DNA of 64,000 nucleotides, taken from the NCBI GenBank assembly GCA_002839705.1, contig PGYO01000004.1, positions 124,001-188,000 on the forward strand. Direction: 5' to 3'. This document shows, in pieces, positions 1 through 10,668 of the stretch (position 1 is the stretch's first letter; each line of letters begins with the position of its first letter). The position numbers and the translations under genes are program-made. Below the pieces are notes generated by a model. The model was not told where the DNA came from. It was given only the letters and a program-made list of their open reading frames with translations, and made no database searches. This stretch comes from Methanobacteriales archaeon HGW-Methanobacteriales-1. GTDB lineage: Archaea; Methanobacteriota; Methanobacteria; Methanobacteriales; Methanobacteriaceae.

Positions 1-112
1 AATTCAGATTTTAAATATTAACATAGTATGAGTTAATAATGAATCGATTAGATATTAATAATAATATTAAATGAAAATAATAGTAATAATAATATGACAC
101 CTGAGTGATATC

Positions 113-2272
113 ATGCATGAGGTCATTATCTGCGAAAAACCCAAGTCCTCTGAAAAAATAGCACAGGCCCTGTCCCCAAATGCCGAGAAAAAAAAATATA
201 AAAAAGTTGCTTACTGGGAGTTTGAAAAAGATGGTAAAAAAACCACCGTTTTATCCGCAGTAGGTCATTTGTATTCTTTAGTTCCATTAAATCCTAAAGA
301 AGAACAATTTTTTGATTTGGCATGGGTGCCGCTTTATGATGTGGATAAAAAAAAGGCATATGTTAAAGATTATGTCAATGCCATAAAAAAATTTTCAAAA
401 GGTGCTAATAAGTTTATTCACGCCTGCGATTACGATATAGAAGGAACACTTATAGGATATAATGCTTTAAAGTATGGATGCGGAGATTCATCTGTTAATA
501 ATGCATTAAGAATGAAATTTTCTACCTTAACCAAAGAAGATGTTCTCAATGCCTATGAAAATCCTATTGATCTTGATATTAATCAAGTGGATAGTGGAAT
601 AGCCCGACACGTTCTAGATTTCATTTTTGGAGTTAATATTTCCAAATCACTAATGAAATCAGTTAGGGAATCAACAAAAAGATTCATTAAATTATCTGCA
701 GGGAGAGTACAAACCCCCACACTTGCTATTTTAGTAGATAGAGAAAAAGAAATTCGTGCATTTGTTCCCGTCCCATACTGGATGATTAAAGCTTTTTTAG
801 AAGGAGATATAGTTGCCGATCATAAAAAAGGCAAGATATTTGATAAAAAAGTTGCAGAAGACACCTTGATTAATTGCGAAGGAAATGACGCATTGGTCGA
901 AAGTATGGATATAAAACAAAGCATAAAACAACCACCATTTCCCTTTGATTTAGGTAGTTTGCAATCCGAAGCTTACAGTTTATTTGGTTTTAGTCCCAAA
1001 AGGACCCAACAAATAGCTCAAAGTTTATATACTGATGGTTACACTTCTTATCCACGGACTTCTTCTCAAAAACTTCCTAAAAGTATTGGTTTTGAAAAAA
1101 TATTTAAACAACTTTCTGGCGATTCAGTATTTGTAAAACAAATAAAAAAACTTCCCAAACCTTTAAAACCAAATGAAGGTAAGAAAACTGATGAAGCTCA
1201 CCCGTCTATTCACCCCACAGGAGTTCTACCTAAAAGCCTAAGCAAAGATGACCTTAAGATATACGAACTCGTCGTTTACCGATTTATAAGTGTTTTTGGT
1301 GAAGATGCTACTATGGAAAGCATGAAAACCGAATTAAAAATTGGTGATGAAGATTTTAGCTTCCGTAGAAAAAGAGTGGCCTATATGGGATGGTTGGAAC
1401 ATTATCCATTCCGTAAAATCGAAAATGAAGAGTTTCCTAATATTAAAAAAGGAGACAGTATAAAAGTAGAGAAAGTTGTATCTGAAGAAAAAGAGACAAA
1501 ACCACCCGCTAGATATAATGAAGCATCTTTAATAAGGGAATTAGAAAAGAGAGGTTTAGGAACGAAATCTACTAGAGCAGACATAGTAGCAATCCTTTAT
1601 AACCGAAAATACATCGAAGGAAAACAAATAACAGTAAATCAACTGGGTGAACACATAATTGATACGCTCAGAAAATATTGTGAACAGATAACCAGCGAAG
1701 AACTCACTCAGCAGTTTGAAAATGAACTTCAAGAAATAATGGATGATAAAATAACTAAAGATGATGTTATTGATAAAGCCAAAACTGAAGTCGTTTCTAT
1801 ATTAGAGGATATAGAAAAAAACAAGCTTAAGATTGGTCAACAAATCTACGAAGCATATCAGGACAGCAGAATCGTGGGAGTATGCAAGTGCGGTGGGAAC
1901 CTAGTTCTTAAATATTCTCCACGTAATAAAAGTACATTTGTTGGATGTTCAAAATACCCCGACTGTAAGGCCACTTATTCACTTCCTAGAGGTGCTAGCG
2001 TCCTTAAAACCAAGTGCGAAAAATGTACTTTGCCTATGATTTCCTATGGAAAACCACGCCAACGTGCTTGTCTTGACCCTAAATGTGGAAAAGATGGAAA
2101 AGAAACACCACGCGAAGTTGTCGGAAAATGTCCTGAATGTGGAAAAGAACTTCTAAAGCGTTCAGGTCGATACGGTGAATTTATTGGATGTTCTGGTTTC
2201 CCAAAATGTAGATTTACCCAATCAATTGAAGAAAAAGAAGGAAAAGAAGGAAAAATAGAGAGTAATGAATAA
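113..2272 (+). CDS. topA: DNA topoisomerase I (type IA)
   Basis: Type IA topoisomerase, which relaxes negatively supercoiled DNA by passing single strands. The 719 residues begin with a Toprim domain (acidic CDYDIEG motif near residue 105) and continue with the type IA core. The active-site Tyr lies in the SYPRTSS motif near residue 316. The tail (about 590-715) carries three Cys-rich zinc ribbons, the usual archaeal and bacterial TopA arrangement. The ATG at 113 follows a GAGTGAT ribosome site. It is a single gene with AT-rich DNA on both sides. The family call is firm. Whether it behaves more like Topo I or Topo III cannot be read from sequence. Confidence 0.95.
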   Translation: MHEVIICEKPKSSEKIAQALSPNAEKKKYKKVAYWEFEKDGKKTTVLSAVGHLYSLVPLNPKEEQFFDLAWVPLYDVDKKKAYVKDYVNAIKKFSKGANKFIHACDYDIEGTLIGYNALKYGCGDSSVNNALRMKFSTLTKEDVLNAYENPIDLDINQVDSGIARHVLDFIFGVNISKSLMKSVRESTKRFIKLSAGRVQTPTLAILVDREKEIRAFVPVPYWMIKAFLEGDIVADHKKGKIFDKKVAEDTLINCEGNDALVESMDIKQSIKQPPFPFDLGSLQSEAYSLFGFSPKRTQQIAQSLYTDGYTSYPRTSSQKLPKSIGFEKIFKQLSGDSVFVKQIKKLPKPLKPNEGKKTDEAHPSIHPTGVLPKSLSKDDLKIYELVVYRFISVFGEDATMESMKTELKIGDEDFSFRRKRVAYMGWLEHYPFRKIENEEFPNIKKGDSIKVEKVVSEEKETKPPARYNEASLIRELEKRGLGTKSTRADIVAILYNRKYIEGKQITVNQLGEHIIDTLRKYCEQITSEELTQQFENELQEIMDDKITKDDVIDKAKTEVVSILEDIEKNKLKIGQQIYEAYQDSRIVGVCKCGGNLVLKYSPRNKSTFVGCSKYPDCKATYSLPRGASVLKTKCEKCTLPMISYGKPRQRACLDPKCGKDGKETPREVVGKCPECGKELLKRSGRYGEFIGCSGFPKCRFTQSIEEKEGKEGKIESNE

Positions 2273-2296
2273 CCTTAATTTCAATTAATTACTCTC
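2258..2296 (+). terminator. Inverted repeat over the topA stop codon
   Basis: GAGAGTAAT (2258-2266) and ATTACTCTC (2288-2296) are a perfect 9-bp inverted repeat around the topA stop, followed by T-rich DNA. It could be a terminator or a 3' stabilising hairpin. The 21-nt loop is large. Confidence 0.4.
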
Positions 2297-2930
2297 AGTT
2301 ATTCTTAATATATTTTTTAATTTTTTAATAAATTAAAATTTAAAATAATTTCATTATTTACTTCATTCAAAGTTTATATTATAATAAAGTTATTTTACAA
2401 AAATAGATACTTGTTCAATTTTTGATTCTGAAGTTATTCAAATCAAGTAAACAATTTAAAACAGAGATTAAATCTACTCTTATTATAATAATATTGTATG
2501 CTCCTATTGAAAAGCAATGATTTCTTCAAACTGAGCCCCCTCGGTCTAGACTAATATCTAAAGCTTAAATTTTAAAATCCATTAATTAATTATTTAATTC
2601 CAATTTGACTAATTTAATTAATATAACTAAATTGATTAATACTAAAAATAGTATTAAATCCATTTATTTATTCATAGTGTAGTCCTAGATTTTAGTTTTT
2701 TATCACCTATTTTTATCATGATTATTCAATAGATATCTAATATTCTTCGTAATAACATCATGAATCTTCTTTTTGAAATAATAAAAAAAACAAAATAATA
2801 ACACATAATAGATAAATAATAGAAAAATGAAATATTCATGAATAAAAAAGTAAATTCAAATAATAAAAATTAATAATTAATTAATTACTAACAAATCAAA
2901 GAACATTTGAGAGTTCAAAGAGGAGATTCA
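2297..2930. other. Long AT-rich intergenic region between topA and aglB
   Basis: About 630 bp with no convincing gene. The only GC-rich island is near 2536-2556 (GAGCCCCCTCGGTC). It does not fold into a tRNA and lacks a full C/D-box set. A small RNA there is possible but unsupported. The stretch just before aglB holds its leader and an AGGAGA ribosome site near 2920. Confidence 0.5.
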
Positions 2931-5567
2931 ATGGACTATAGAAAGACATTGTCGAAATTAAAGCCCTTAATAATAATTATACTGCTGTTTTCAGTTGTTT
3001 TCTTCATTAGGGCAGAAGCATACAACATTTCAGGGGCCCCAGACCAGTCAAAAGATTTTTACAAAGATGCGTCAGGGCTTCCTTATTTCAGCGAGATGGA
3101 TTCATATTATAACTACCGTCTAACCCTTAACTACATTCAAAAAGGAATGTTAGGAGATACTAAATTAAATGGAACAGATTGGGATCTTCATTCATATTCC
3201 CAACCAGGTAGATCTGCAGAATACCCACCTTTGATTGTATATATTACCTCATTTTTCTATTATGTAGCCAATCTATTTTGGAAAATGCCTTTAATTAATG
3301 TGGCCTTCTGGACCGGTGCCATAATAGGTTCACTCTGTGTGATTCCCGCGTACCTATTTGTACGCAGAATCACCAATGATTACGGTGGAATAACCGCAGG
3401 AATATTGGTAGGTCTGGCACCGACCTATTTTGCCCACACTTATGCAGGATTCTTTGATACAGATATGTTTAATATGATATTGCCTCTGCTGGTGATATGG
3501 TTCTTCGTGGAGAGTATTTTAGCCAAAGACATTAAAAAGAGAGCAATTTTTGCATCCCTTTCGGCAATATCACTCATAGTGTTCTCACTAGCATGGGTAG
3601 GATACATATTTTATCTCTCCATATTGGTTGCTTTCGTAATTGCATATTTAATAGTTGCTCGATTCATTTTAACTGAATCTAAACCAATGAGTGAATATTC
3701 AAACAAGTTAAAATGGTTCTTAGACCAAAAAGAGATTTTTTCACTACTAATTGTACTAGTTATTGGTGGAATATTTGTAGGAATATTCAACGGGTTCTCA
3801 TCCATATTAGATTCATTATATGGACTTATAGGTGTGAATCAAATACAAGCCCTTACACAAGCCACTACATACCCTAATGTGTATGTTTCAGTATCAGAAT
3901 TGCAGATACCTACATTAATCAGCGCTAGTGGTGGAATAAGTTCAGTAGTCCTACCAAATCAATCTTCAATCATTGGAGGAGTAGGCGGATTACTAGCATT
4001 TATTTCAGGCATATTGGGAGTTGGAGCTTTAATTTGGAGAGTTAAATCAACTTACCATACTAAAAAACAATCCCATGCTAGTAAAAAACCAGGCAAATCC
4101 CAAAGAAAAGAAAAGTATGCAGGTAAACGTAAAAATATTGAAAATACCCAGCACCCACATACACGAATGACTAAAACTGAATTATTTGAGTTTAAAAGGA
4201 AAAACTTATTATATGCTGCTTTATTTGTAGTATGGATTATAATGACAGGTTATGCTGTAACAAAAGGTTTCAGATTCATATCCGCATTTTCTTTACCTAT
4301 AAGCCTAAGTGCAGGAATATTCATAGGATTTGCAGTAGTTTATGTGAGAGAAAATCTAAAAACAGCATCTACCTTGGCATTGTTGGCATTTATAACTGGA
4401 GCACTGACTATTTACCCCTTTGGAATTTCTACAGTGGCCACTCTTGTCGGTGGATTAATAATGGGATTAATAGTTCTTTTAATTAAAAAACCAGGTATAA
4501 GGGCGCCTTTAGTGATGTCCCTCATGGTACTGGCAGTTATAGCTCCGGCTATTAGTGGGGCAAATACTGTTTCTAACTCGGTTGTTCCTGGTACTGACGA
4601 TGGAATGTGGGATTCTATGTCCTGGATAAAAAACAACACCCCTAATGATACCGTAGTAATGTCCTGGTGGGATTTCGGGCACCTTTTTACTGCCGCAGCA
4701 GATAGGCCAGTTACCTTTGATGGAGGTTCACAAAATACACCAAGGGCCTATTGGATAGGTAAGGCTATGGTAACCACAAATGAGACTCTTTCCAGCGGAA
4801 TATTTAGGATGCTAGCTTCCAGTGGTGATCAAGCATATTTAACATTAGATAACTATACCAATGACAGTGGAAAGAGTGCGGAAATATTGTCTGCAACCTT
4901 AGGACTTAGTAAAGATCAAGCTCAGACTGTGATGGTTAATAAATATAAATTAACAACATCACAAGCCCAAACTATACTTAACTACACTCACCCTGTCAAA
5001 CCAACACCATTTGTTTTTGTAGCAAGTTCAGACATGCTAGGAAAAGCAGGTTGGTGGAGTTACTTTGGAAGCTGGGATTTCGAGAAACAAAATGCAACCA
5101 GATCTAGCTATTTCACTTCAGTGGCCAGTTCAAAACCACAGGTGATAAATAACACCACTATGGTTGAAACTGTGAACACTCAAGTAGATAATCAATTGGT
5201 TGGAGTATTAGTACAAGAAGATATTAATGGAACTAACCAAACCAATGCAACCATAATTGTGGGGGCGAATACTACCTTCGAGAAAATAAATCCGCACAAA
5301 TTGATAATAATCAAAGGAAACCAACTGGTTACAAACGAAATCGTTGACACAAATAGTAGTCTAAGTTTAATAGTAATTGGGGATAATGGAACTTATACTA
5401 CGATAATAATGGATAAAGCATTAGAAGATGCCATGTTCACTAAACTATTCCTTTTAGGAGGATACAATCAGACATCATTTAAGTTCTTGCATCAAGAACC
5501 AGGTGTAGTTCTGTGGACATCCACTAACTCAACAATTAATGGAACCAATACCACATCGAGTACATAG
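2931..5567 (+). CDS. aglB: Oligosaccharyltransferase AglB (STT3 family)
   Basis: Membrane oligosaccharyltransferase that moves lipid-linked glycans to Asn in N-glycosylation sequons outside the cell. The N-terminal two thirds is polytopic. It carries the first acidic motif (EMDSYY, near 55) and the second, DTD in an external loop near 176. The soluble C-terminal domain starts near 560 and contains WWDFGH near 578, the family's WWDYG signature, with Phe in place of the usual Tyr. The tail is itself rich in N-x-S/T sequons. An upstream in-frame TTG at 2907 would add 8 residues. ATG 2931 is preferred because AGGAGA lies at the right distance. Length, about 878 aa, is normal. Confidence 0.95.
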   Translation: MDYRKTLSKLKPLIIIILLFSVVFFIRAEAYNISGAPDQSKDFYKDASGLPYFSEMDSYYNYRLTLNYIQKGMLGDTKLNGTDWDLHSYSQPGRSAEYPPLIVYITSFFYYVANLFWKMPLINVAFWTGAIIGSLCVIPAYLFVRRITNDYGGITAGILVGLAPTYFAHTYAGFFDTDMFNMILPLLVIWFFVESILAKDIKKRAIFASLSAISLIVFSLAWVGYIFYLSILVAFVIAYLIVARFILTESKPMSEYSNKLKWFLDQKEIFSLLIVLVIGGIFVGIFNGFSSILDSLYGLIGVNQIQALTQATTYPNVYVSVSELQIPTLISASGGISSVVLPNQSSIIGGVGGLLAFISGILGVGALIWRVKSTYHTKKQSHASKKPGKSQRKEKYAGKRKNIENTQHPHTRMTKTELFEFKRKNLLYAALFVVWIIMTGYAVTKGFRFISAFSLPISLSAGIFIGFAVVYVRENLKTASTLALLAFITGALTIYPFGISTVATLVGGLIMGLIVLLIKKPGIRAPLVMSLMVLAVIAPAISGANTVSNSVVPGTDDGMWDSMSWIKNNTPNDTVVMSWWDFGHLFTAAADRPVTFDGGSQNTPRAYWIGKAMVTTNETLSSGIFRMLASSGDQAYLTLDNYTNDSGKSAEILSATLGLSKDQAQTVMVNKYKLTTSQAQTILNYTHPVKPTPFVFVASSDMLGKAGWWSYFGSWDFEKQNATRSSYFTSVASSKPQVINNTTMVETVNTQVDNQLVGVLVQEDINGTNQTNATIIVGANTTFEKINPHKLIIIKGNQLVTNEIVDTNSSLSLIVIGDNGTYTTIIMDKALEDAMFTKLFLLGGYNQTSFKFLHQEPGVVLWTSTNSTINGTNTTSST

Positions 5568-5602
5568 CAATGAATTTATTAGAGATTAGTGGAAACTAAA
5601 AA

Positions 5603-5642
5603 TAGGTGAGAAAGCATCTCATCTATTCCCATCATTTTTTTT
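5603..5642 (+). terminator. Hairpin plus T-run after aglB
   Basis: TAGGTGAGA (5603-5611) pairs with TCTCATCTA (5617-5625), 9 bp with one G-U and a 5-nt loop. A run of eight or nine T follows at 5634-5642. It sits 36 nt after the aglB stop and looks like an intrinsic-type terminator. Confidence 0.6.
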
Positions 5643-5677
5643 ATACATGTAAACATAGTCTAATTAATTAGAAAATA

Positions 5678-5711
<34 letters not shown>

Positions 5712-5905
5712 GAAGTTCAATTAATGCGTACAATCCAGCTTCTAATATAAAAAAAATAATTCCAACTATTAATACAATTTATTTATAGAATTTGTTTATA
5801 AAATCTATAGTAGCATATTATAATTTATCTAATAAAAATAAGGAACTTGAAAAATCTGTTTAATTAGATGAATTAATTAGAAAAGATTTAATATAAAATT
5901 CTAAT

Positions 5906-6283
5906 TCAATACCTTTTATCCATTTTAGCTTTGAAAATATCTGTAGCACTTACCATACCCACAATTTCTCCTTCTTCTTCCACCAAAAGGCGCCATACAA
6001 CATGATTGACCATTTGATGTGCTGCTTCTTTTAGAGTGGCCATGGCCGAAATTGTTACTAAGTCTCTTTCCATTACTTCATGAGCTTTAACTTCACTGAG
6101 ATCATCACCTTCAGCAACAGCCTCCAAAACATCCCAGGTAGTAACAATACCAACTTTAACATTTTCACTAGTTACTACAAAACTACCCTTTCCCTTCTCT
6201 ACTGAGTTTTTAAGAACTTCATCCAAGCTTTCGTTCTCATCAATAGTACTCATTTCAGTGATCATCACATTTTTAACATTCAT
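5906..6283 (-). CDS. CBS-domain pair protein
   Basis: 125 residues consisting of two CBS motifs (about 1-60 and 66-125) and nothing else. Such a Bateman module usually binds an adenosyl ligand (AMP, ATP, SAM or MTA) and regulates a partner. The repeats are visible as '[18 protein letters not shown]' and '[18 protein letters not shown]', each followed by a GIV or GMV strand and a TxWD or SATDIF segment. It is a single gene convergent with aglB, with its own upstream AT-rich region. No partner enzyme is obvious beside it, so the ligand and target are unknown. Confidence 0.85.
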   Translation of the reverse strand: MNVKNVMITEMSTIDENESLDEVLKNSVEKGKGSFVVTSENVKVGIVTTWDVLEAVAEGDDLSEVKAHEVMERDLVTISAMATLKEAAHQMVNHVVWRLLVEEEGEIVGMVSATDIFKAKMDKRY

Positions 6284-6450
6284 AAAGTCACCCTACATTA
6301 TTATGAATCTTCTGGAATATAAAAATTTCATTATGAAAGCAATATAGGAAAAGGTTAATAACGATTATTTTCAAACTGAATATGTCTATATATTATAACA
6401 TTTAATGAAATAAATCCTATTTTTAAGTTTATTATTTTCACGTGAGTTCT

Positions 6451-7545
6451 ATGGATATCGACGACAAAATCAAAAAGATTGAAGATGAAATTACAAAAAC
6501 GCCATATAACAAGGCTACTTCTCATCACATAGGTAAGCTCAAGGCAAAAATATCAAAATTGAAAGAGGAATCCATTCAAAGAAAGAGTTCTGGAACTAAG
6601 GGAAAAGGATTCCACGTGAAAAAAGCGGGGGATTCTACAGTAGTTCTAGTTGGGTTTCCATCAGTGGGTAAATCCACACTTCTCAATGAAATAACCAATG
6701 CCGAATCTAAAGTAGGAGCCTATCAATTCACCACACTGGATATAGTTCCTGGTGTTATGGAATATAAAGGTGCTAAGATTCAAATTTTTGATATTCCTGG
6801 AATAATTACTGGTGCTGCTGGTGGAAAAGGCCGTGGCCGAGAAATTTTATCTGTAGCCCGGAGTGCAGACCTTATAATCATTGTATTAGATGTATTTAAT
6901 CCAAAACACCTTGATGTAATTTTTAGAGAATTAAGAGATGTAGGGATTAGGCCAAATGAAAAACAGCCCGATGTTACGGTTAAAAGAAATAAATTAGGTG
7001 GAGTACATGTTTCATCAACTATTAAGCTCACTCATCTTGATGAAAAAATAATAAGATCCATAATAAACGAATATGGGATGCATAATGCCGATGTTCTATT
7101 AAGAGATGATGTTACTATAGATCAGTTCATTGATGCTTTGGAGGCCAATAGAACCTATATTCCGGCAGTTGCCGTTTTAAATAAGATAGATCTGGCAGAT
7201 GAAGAATATTTACAAGAAATCAAAAAGCAGTTCCCTGAAGCTATTTTTATCTCAGCTGATCAAAAAATAAATATTGATACACTTAAAGACGAAATTTTCG
7301 AGCGCTTAAAATTGATAAGAATTTATCTAAAACCTCAGGGCAAAAAAGCAGATTATGAAGACCCTTTGATAATTAGAGAAGGATCTACGGTAAAAGACGT
7401 TTGTGGAAAATTGCATAGGGAATTTGTGAAAAATTTCCGGCACGCTAATATTTGGGGAAGTTCTGTAAAATTTGAAAGCCAGAAAGTGGGTTTTGACCAT
7501 GTTTTAAATGATAAGGATGTTTTAAGAATTATTTTGAAAAAATAG
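6451..7545 (+). CDS. DRG/Obg-family GTP-binding protein with TGS domain
   Basis: Translation-associated GTPase of the developmentally regulated GTP-binding (DRG) type. After a basic helical N-terminus come G1 (GFPSVGKST), G2/G3 ([13 protein letters not shown]) and the G4 motif LNKIDL, with a Ser/Ala-rich G5 'ISAD'. The C-terminal 75 residues form a TGS domain (IRIYLKPQG onward), as in DRG proteins, which probably contacts the ribosome. I chose ATG 6451 because GTGAG sits just upstream. A GTG at 6442 would add three residues. Length of about 364 aa fits the family. The gene stands alone on the plus strand. Confidence 0.92.
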   Translation: MDIDDKIKKIEDEITKTPYNKATSHHIGKLKAKISKLKEESIQRKSSGTKGKGFHVKKAGDSTVVLVGFPSVGKSTLLNEITNAESKVGAYQFTTLDIVPGVMEYKGAKIQIFDIPGIITGAAGGKGRGREILSVARSADLIIIVLDVFNPKHLDVIFRELRDVGIRPNEKQPDVTVKRNKLGGVHVSSTIKLTHLDEKIIRSIINEYGMHNADVLLRDDVTIDQFIDALEANRTYIPAVAVLNKIDLADEEYLQEIKKQFPEAIFISADQKINIDTLKDEIFERLKLIRIYLKPQGKKADYEDPLIIREGSTVKDVCGKLHREFVKNFRHANIWGSSVKFESQKVGFDHVLNDKDVLRIILKK

Positions 7546-7567
7546 TCTTTAATTAACATTTTAAGAT

Positions 7568-7604
7568 ATGAAAATTATTTATTTTGATTTTCATGATATT
7601 TTTA
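7568..7604 (+). terminator. Possible terminator after the DRG GTPase
   Basis: ATGAAAAT (7568-7575) and ATTTTCAT (7587-7594) form a perfect 8-bp inverted repeat with an 11-nt loop, followed by a short T-run. It is weak, because the surrounding DNA is already very AT-rich. Confidence 0.35.
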
Positions 7605-7749
7605 CAATAATCAAAATACTTGGATTTAAAATTAATAAATATTTATAGAAATATTGAATAATATAAATAACAATAGTTAATTATAAAAATAATTTTTAAA
7701 TTGTTGATATATATACATATTATGCAATATTAAATTTAATGGTGTAAAA

Positions 7750-8526
7750 ATGGAATTAGACGATATAACTATATCCAGAGCAATAGTAGAAGAATTTATG
7801 AATGATTTCATGGATTATATGGACATAGATGTAGCTATTGGTGGTGGAGGTCCTGCCGGGCTTACTGCAGGTTACTATCTAGCCAAAGCAGGGCTCAAAG
7901 TAGCTTTATACGAACGAAAACTTTCCATAGGTGGTGGAATGTGGGGCGGAGGCATGATGTTCAATAAAATCGTTGTCCAAGAAGAAGGGAAGCGTATTTT
8001 AGACGAATTCGGAATCCAATCCAAAAAATACCAGGAAAATTACTATGTTTCTGATTCAGTAGAAGCAACTTCGACACTCTGTTCCAAAGCAACTCAAGCA
8101 GGCCTTAAAATTTTTAATTTGATGAGTATAGAAGATGTTATGATTAGAGGGGACGATATTAGTGGTTTAGTATTGAACTGGAGTTCCGTAGAAATGGGCG
8201 GGCTACATGTAGACCCACTAAGTATTAGATCCAAAGCAGTGATTGATGCCACAGGTCACCCCTGTGAAGTCGTTAAAGTGGTTCAAAATAAAATTGGTCC
8301 TAAATTAAACACACCTACCGGGGAAATTATAGGTGAAAAATCAATGTGGGCAGAAGTAGGAGAGCCCGCCATTATGGAAAACACGCGCGAAGTTTATCCT
8401 AACCTTTATGTGGCAGGAATGGCAGCTAATGCAGTTTATGGTGCCCCTAGAATGGGACCTGTCTTTGGTGGAATGCTCCTATCTGGAGAAAAAATTGCCA
8501 ATATGTTAATTGAAAAACTGAAATAA
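7750..8526 (+). CDS. thi4: Thiamine thiazole synthase Thi4 (sulfide-dependent, archaeal type)
   Basis: Makes the thiazole precursor of thiamine from NAD and glycine, with iron. The 258-residue protein has an FAD/NAD-binding [10 protein letters not shown] motif at 31-40 and the [10 protein letters not shown] segment at 61-70. The residue that is a sacrificial Cys in yeast Thi4 is His153 here (MGGLHVDPL), as in the Methanocaldococcus enzyme, which is catalytic and takes free sulfide. A GGTG ribosome site precedes the ATG by 5 nt. No TPP riboswitch is recognisable upstream. It is followed 70 bp later by an unrelated nucleotide kinase. Confidence 0.93.
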   Translation: MELDDITISRAIVEEFMNDFMDYMDIDVAIGGGGPAGLTAGYYLAKAGLKVALYERKLSIGGGMWGGGMMFNKIVVQEEGKRILDEFGIQSKKYQENYYVSDSVEATSTLCSKATQAGLKIFNLMSIEDVMIRGDDISGLVLNWSSVEMGGLHVDPLSIRSKAVIDATGHPCEVVKVVQNKIGPKLNTPTGEIIGEKSMWAEVGEPAIMENTREVYPNLYVAGMAANAVYGAPRMGPVFGGMLLSGEKIANMLIEKLK

Positions 8527-8596
8527 CACTAAATAACTCTTGGATATTTTCTAGAATTATTTAAAAACTTCTTAAAAAATTTGCAGAAACAAAAAT

Positions 8597-9175
8597 ATGG
8601 ATCCTCAAATCATAAAACCCATTAATAAAACCGTGTTCATAACTGGAACTCCTGGTGTTGGGAAAAGTACTCTGGCAAATTTAATTGAAAAAAAACTTTC
8701 CTGGCATCTGATAAAAATTAATCAGTTCGCCGAGGAAAGAAAACTTTTTTCAGGAACTGATAAAGAAAAAGGATATAAAATTATTGATTTAGATGTTCTT
8801 TGCCCTGAAATTACAAAAACCATATCTGAAATATCACAAGATGAATCTGCAAAAATCGTGGTAGATGGTCACCTATCACATTTCTGTCATGGAGCCGATT
8901 TGGTCATTGTACTGAGATTAGAACCTTCTATTTTGAAAGAACGCCTAAAAAAAAGAAATTATTCTGATTCTAAGATCCGTGAAAACTTAGAAGCCGAATC
9001 CCTGGGTGTTTGTTCCTTGGAAGCACAGGAAATACATGGAAACAATGTTCATGAAATAGATGTAGGAAAATTGTCTCCAGCAGATATTCTAAATACTGTT
9101 ACTAAAGTTATTAATGGGGAAAAATCATTCCCACTCGGAAAAATCGATTTTTTAAATTGGATAGTGAATAATTAA
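8597..9175 (+). CDS. AK6/Fap7-type adenylate kinase-like NTPase
   Basis: Small P-loop kinase with Walker A GTPGVGKST near residues 17-25, a DGHLSH segment near 94-99 and a lid-like RLKKRNYS segment near 116-123. This matches the archaeal Fap7/AK6 group, adenylate kinase-like ATPases involved in small-subunit ribosome maturation. The C-terminal 30 residues (about 163-192) look like an extra tail. The position just before a ribosome and RNase P cluster suits that role. No Shine-Dalgarno is visible before the ATG, so the message may be leaderless or start elsewhere. Confidence 0.8.
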   Translation: MDPQIIKPINKTVFITGTPGVGKSTLANLIEKKLSWHLIKINQFAEERKLFSGTDKEKGYKIIDLDVLCPEITKTISEISQDESAKIVVDGHLSHFCHGADLVIVLRLEPSILKERLKKRNYSDSKIRENLEAESLGVCSLEAQEIHGNNVHEIDVGKLSPADILNTVTKVINGEKSFPLGKIDFLNWIVNN

Positions 9176-9560
9176 TAATATCATCACATCCCCAAAATTT
9201 TAATAGGGTTCACACTCACATTTATTAATTAGTTTAATTATATCAAATAAGACTGAATAAAATTTTTTAAATAGTAAAAAAAAATTAGGATATCTGGTTT
9301 TTTTTTTAAATGATTTATAAAAAATTATAATATTTATTTACATTAAAATTACAAATATATATTGTAATAGAAAACCTTTTTAAATAGAGAAATACAAAGC
9401 ATTTTATAATATTCTTCTTGTGCCTTAAAGTCAGTGATTAATTCATCATTTTTTTGATGTTATTTAATTGATTCTGATTAATTAGAAGATTTTGGATGTC
9501 GTATTCTCCATTTATCACAGTTTAAGATAATATAAATAACCTGATAAAAGAGGTTCAACC
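9176..9560. other. Intergenic leader region before the rnp4 operon
   Basis: 385 bp without a gene. It contains a T11-12 tract (about 9298-9308) that may end the upstream transcript and a TATA-like box at 9377-9386. After the expected start near 9410 comes a leader of about 150 nt with a small hairpin (CATCA, T-rich loop, TGATG, near 9444-9460). No regulatory RNA family is recognisable. Confidence 0.5.
9377..9386 (+). promoter_or_regulatory. TATA-like element for the rnp4-rps19e operon
   Basis: TTTTTAAATA matches the archaeal TATA consensus (TTTAWATA). Initiation about 25 nt further on would give a leader of roughly 150 nt. It is the best promoter candidate before the first gene of this block. 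Confidence 0.45.
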
Positions 9561-9932
9561 TTGAAAAGAGGACGAAGACCAAAATGGATGATTAACATTG
9601 GTAAAGAAAGAATAGACATCCTCTTTAAGTTGGCAGATAATGAATTCTCCCGACATCCTGAAAGATCTCATCGCTATGTCAAACTGGCACGGAATATATC
9701 AACTAAATACAATATCCAGATGCCCATTAAATGGAAGCGCAGATTCTGCAAGAATTGTTATAAATTCTTAAAACCCGGTCAGAATTGTAAAGTGAGATTA
9801 TCTAAAGGAAAAGTGCACTTCAAATGCCTAGAATGTGGGCAAATGATGAGAGTGCCTTATGAGAAGGAGAAAAAAGAAAAAAGGAGAATTAAAATTGAGT
9901 CTTACCTTATCAAGAAAGGAGCTAATGAATAG
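9561..9932 (+). CDS. rnp4: Ribonuclease P protein component 4 (Rpr2/Rpp21 family)
   Basis: Archaeal RNase P protein that helps the catalytic RNA mature tRNA 5' ends. The 123 residues start with a basic helical part (KRGRRPKW). A zinc ribbon follows with two Cys pairs, CKNC and CLEC, plus a Lys-rich tail. It uses a TTG start preceded by GAGGTT. Its last 38 bases overlap the next gene, so the two are probably translationally coupled. It heads the cluster with rps19e. Confidence 0.9.
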   Translation: MKRGRRPKWMINIGKERIDILFKLADNEFSRHPERSHRYVKLARNISTKYNIQMPIKWKRRFCKNCYKFLKPGQNCKVRLSKGKVHFKCLECGQMMRVPYEKEKKEKRRIKIESYLIKKGANE

Positions 9933-10158
9933 AGCCCTATCTGCACTTACCATTAATATTGGAAAAGCAGGAATAAATGATAATGTTATAGAAGAAATAA
10001 AAAGGCAGCTTAAGTCCCAGGAACTGGTAAAACTGAAGTTCGCTAAAAATATTTCATCTGAAAAAGAAATTTATATTACCCAGATTGTGGAGAAAACAAA
10101 CTCTAAACTCATAGATATGAGAGGAAATGTTGCGGTAATATTCAAGAAAAAACGTTAG
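9895..10158 (+). CDS. YhbY-like CRM-domain RNA-binding protein
   Basis: About 88 residues that fit a single CRM (YhbY) domain: a Leu/Lys-rich first helix, a '[12 protein letters not shown]' segment, a strand 'LVKLKFAKN' and the '[10 protein letters not shown]' C-terminus. Such proteins bind rRNA precursors. I start it at TTG 9895 because AAGGAGAA lies 8 nt upstream. An ATG at 9859 is in frame but would add a poly-Lys stretch and has no ribosome site. It overlaps rnp4 by 38 bp and is 14 bp from rps19e. Confidence 0.8.
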   Translation: MSLTLSRKELMNRALSALTINIGKAGINDNVIEEIKRQLKSQELVKLKFAKNISSEKEIYITQIVEKTNSKLIDMRGNVAVIFKKKR

Positions 10159-10172
10159 TTAGGAGGCCAAGT

Positions 10173-10610
10173 ATGAGTACAGTTTATGATGTGCCTGCAG
10201 ATTTACTTATAAATCAAGTTGCAAAAGAATTAACCAAAGAAGATAAAATAAATTCCCCAGAATGGGCGAATTATGTTAAAACAGGTGTTCATAAAGAACG
10301 CCGGCCAGAAAATGTTGATTGGTGGTACGTTCGATGTGCTGCCCTTCTAAGAAGAGTTTATATCGATGGCCCTGTAGGCGTAAACAGCCTAAGAACCCAT
10401 TACGGTGGTAAAAAAGACCGAGGTTCCAGTCCTGAAAAATTCAAAAGAGGAAGCGGAGCTATCATAAGAGGAGCTTTACACCAATTAGAAGCTACAGGCC
10501 TAATTGAAAAGATTGAAGGCGGTAGAGTGGTTACTCCTAAGGGAAGATCTTTCCTAGATAACACTTCTGTTGGTGTCAAGGCAGAAATCCCGGAATTAGC
10601 TAAATACTAG
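10173..10610 (+). CDS. rps19e: Ribosomal protein S19e
   Basis: Archaeal/eukaryotic small-subunit protein, 145 residues. The S19e features are clear: the N-terminal '[10 protein letters not shown]', the '[18 protein letters not shown]' helix and the '[20 protein letters not shown]' winged-helix end. The AGGAGG site sits 7 nt before ATG. It lies in the same transcript as rnp4 and the CRM protein. Confidence 0.97.
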   Translation: MSTVYDVPADLLINQVAKELTKEDKINSPEWANYVKTGVHKERRPENVDWWYVRCAALLRRVYIDGPVGVNSLRTHYGGKKDRGSSPEKFKRGSGAIIRGALHQLEATGLIEKIEGGRVVTPKGRSFLDNTSVGVKAEIPELAKY

Positions 10611-10668
10611 TTAATTTCATATTTATATATTTAATAATTATATTCCATAACAGCTCGGAGGCCTTTAA

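Noticed and set aside
1-112. Upstream gene or promoter for topA
   Set aside because: Only AT-rich DNA with a ribosome site; no unique TATA element can be chosen.
2505-2560. Possible C/D-box RNA (ATGATTT ... CTGA) with a GC-rich patch
   Set aside because: The second C'/D pair is missing and the patch does not fold into a recognised RNA.
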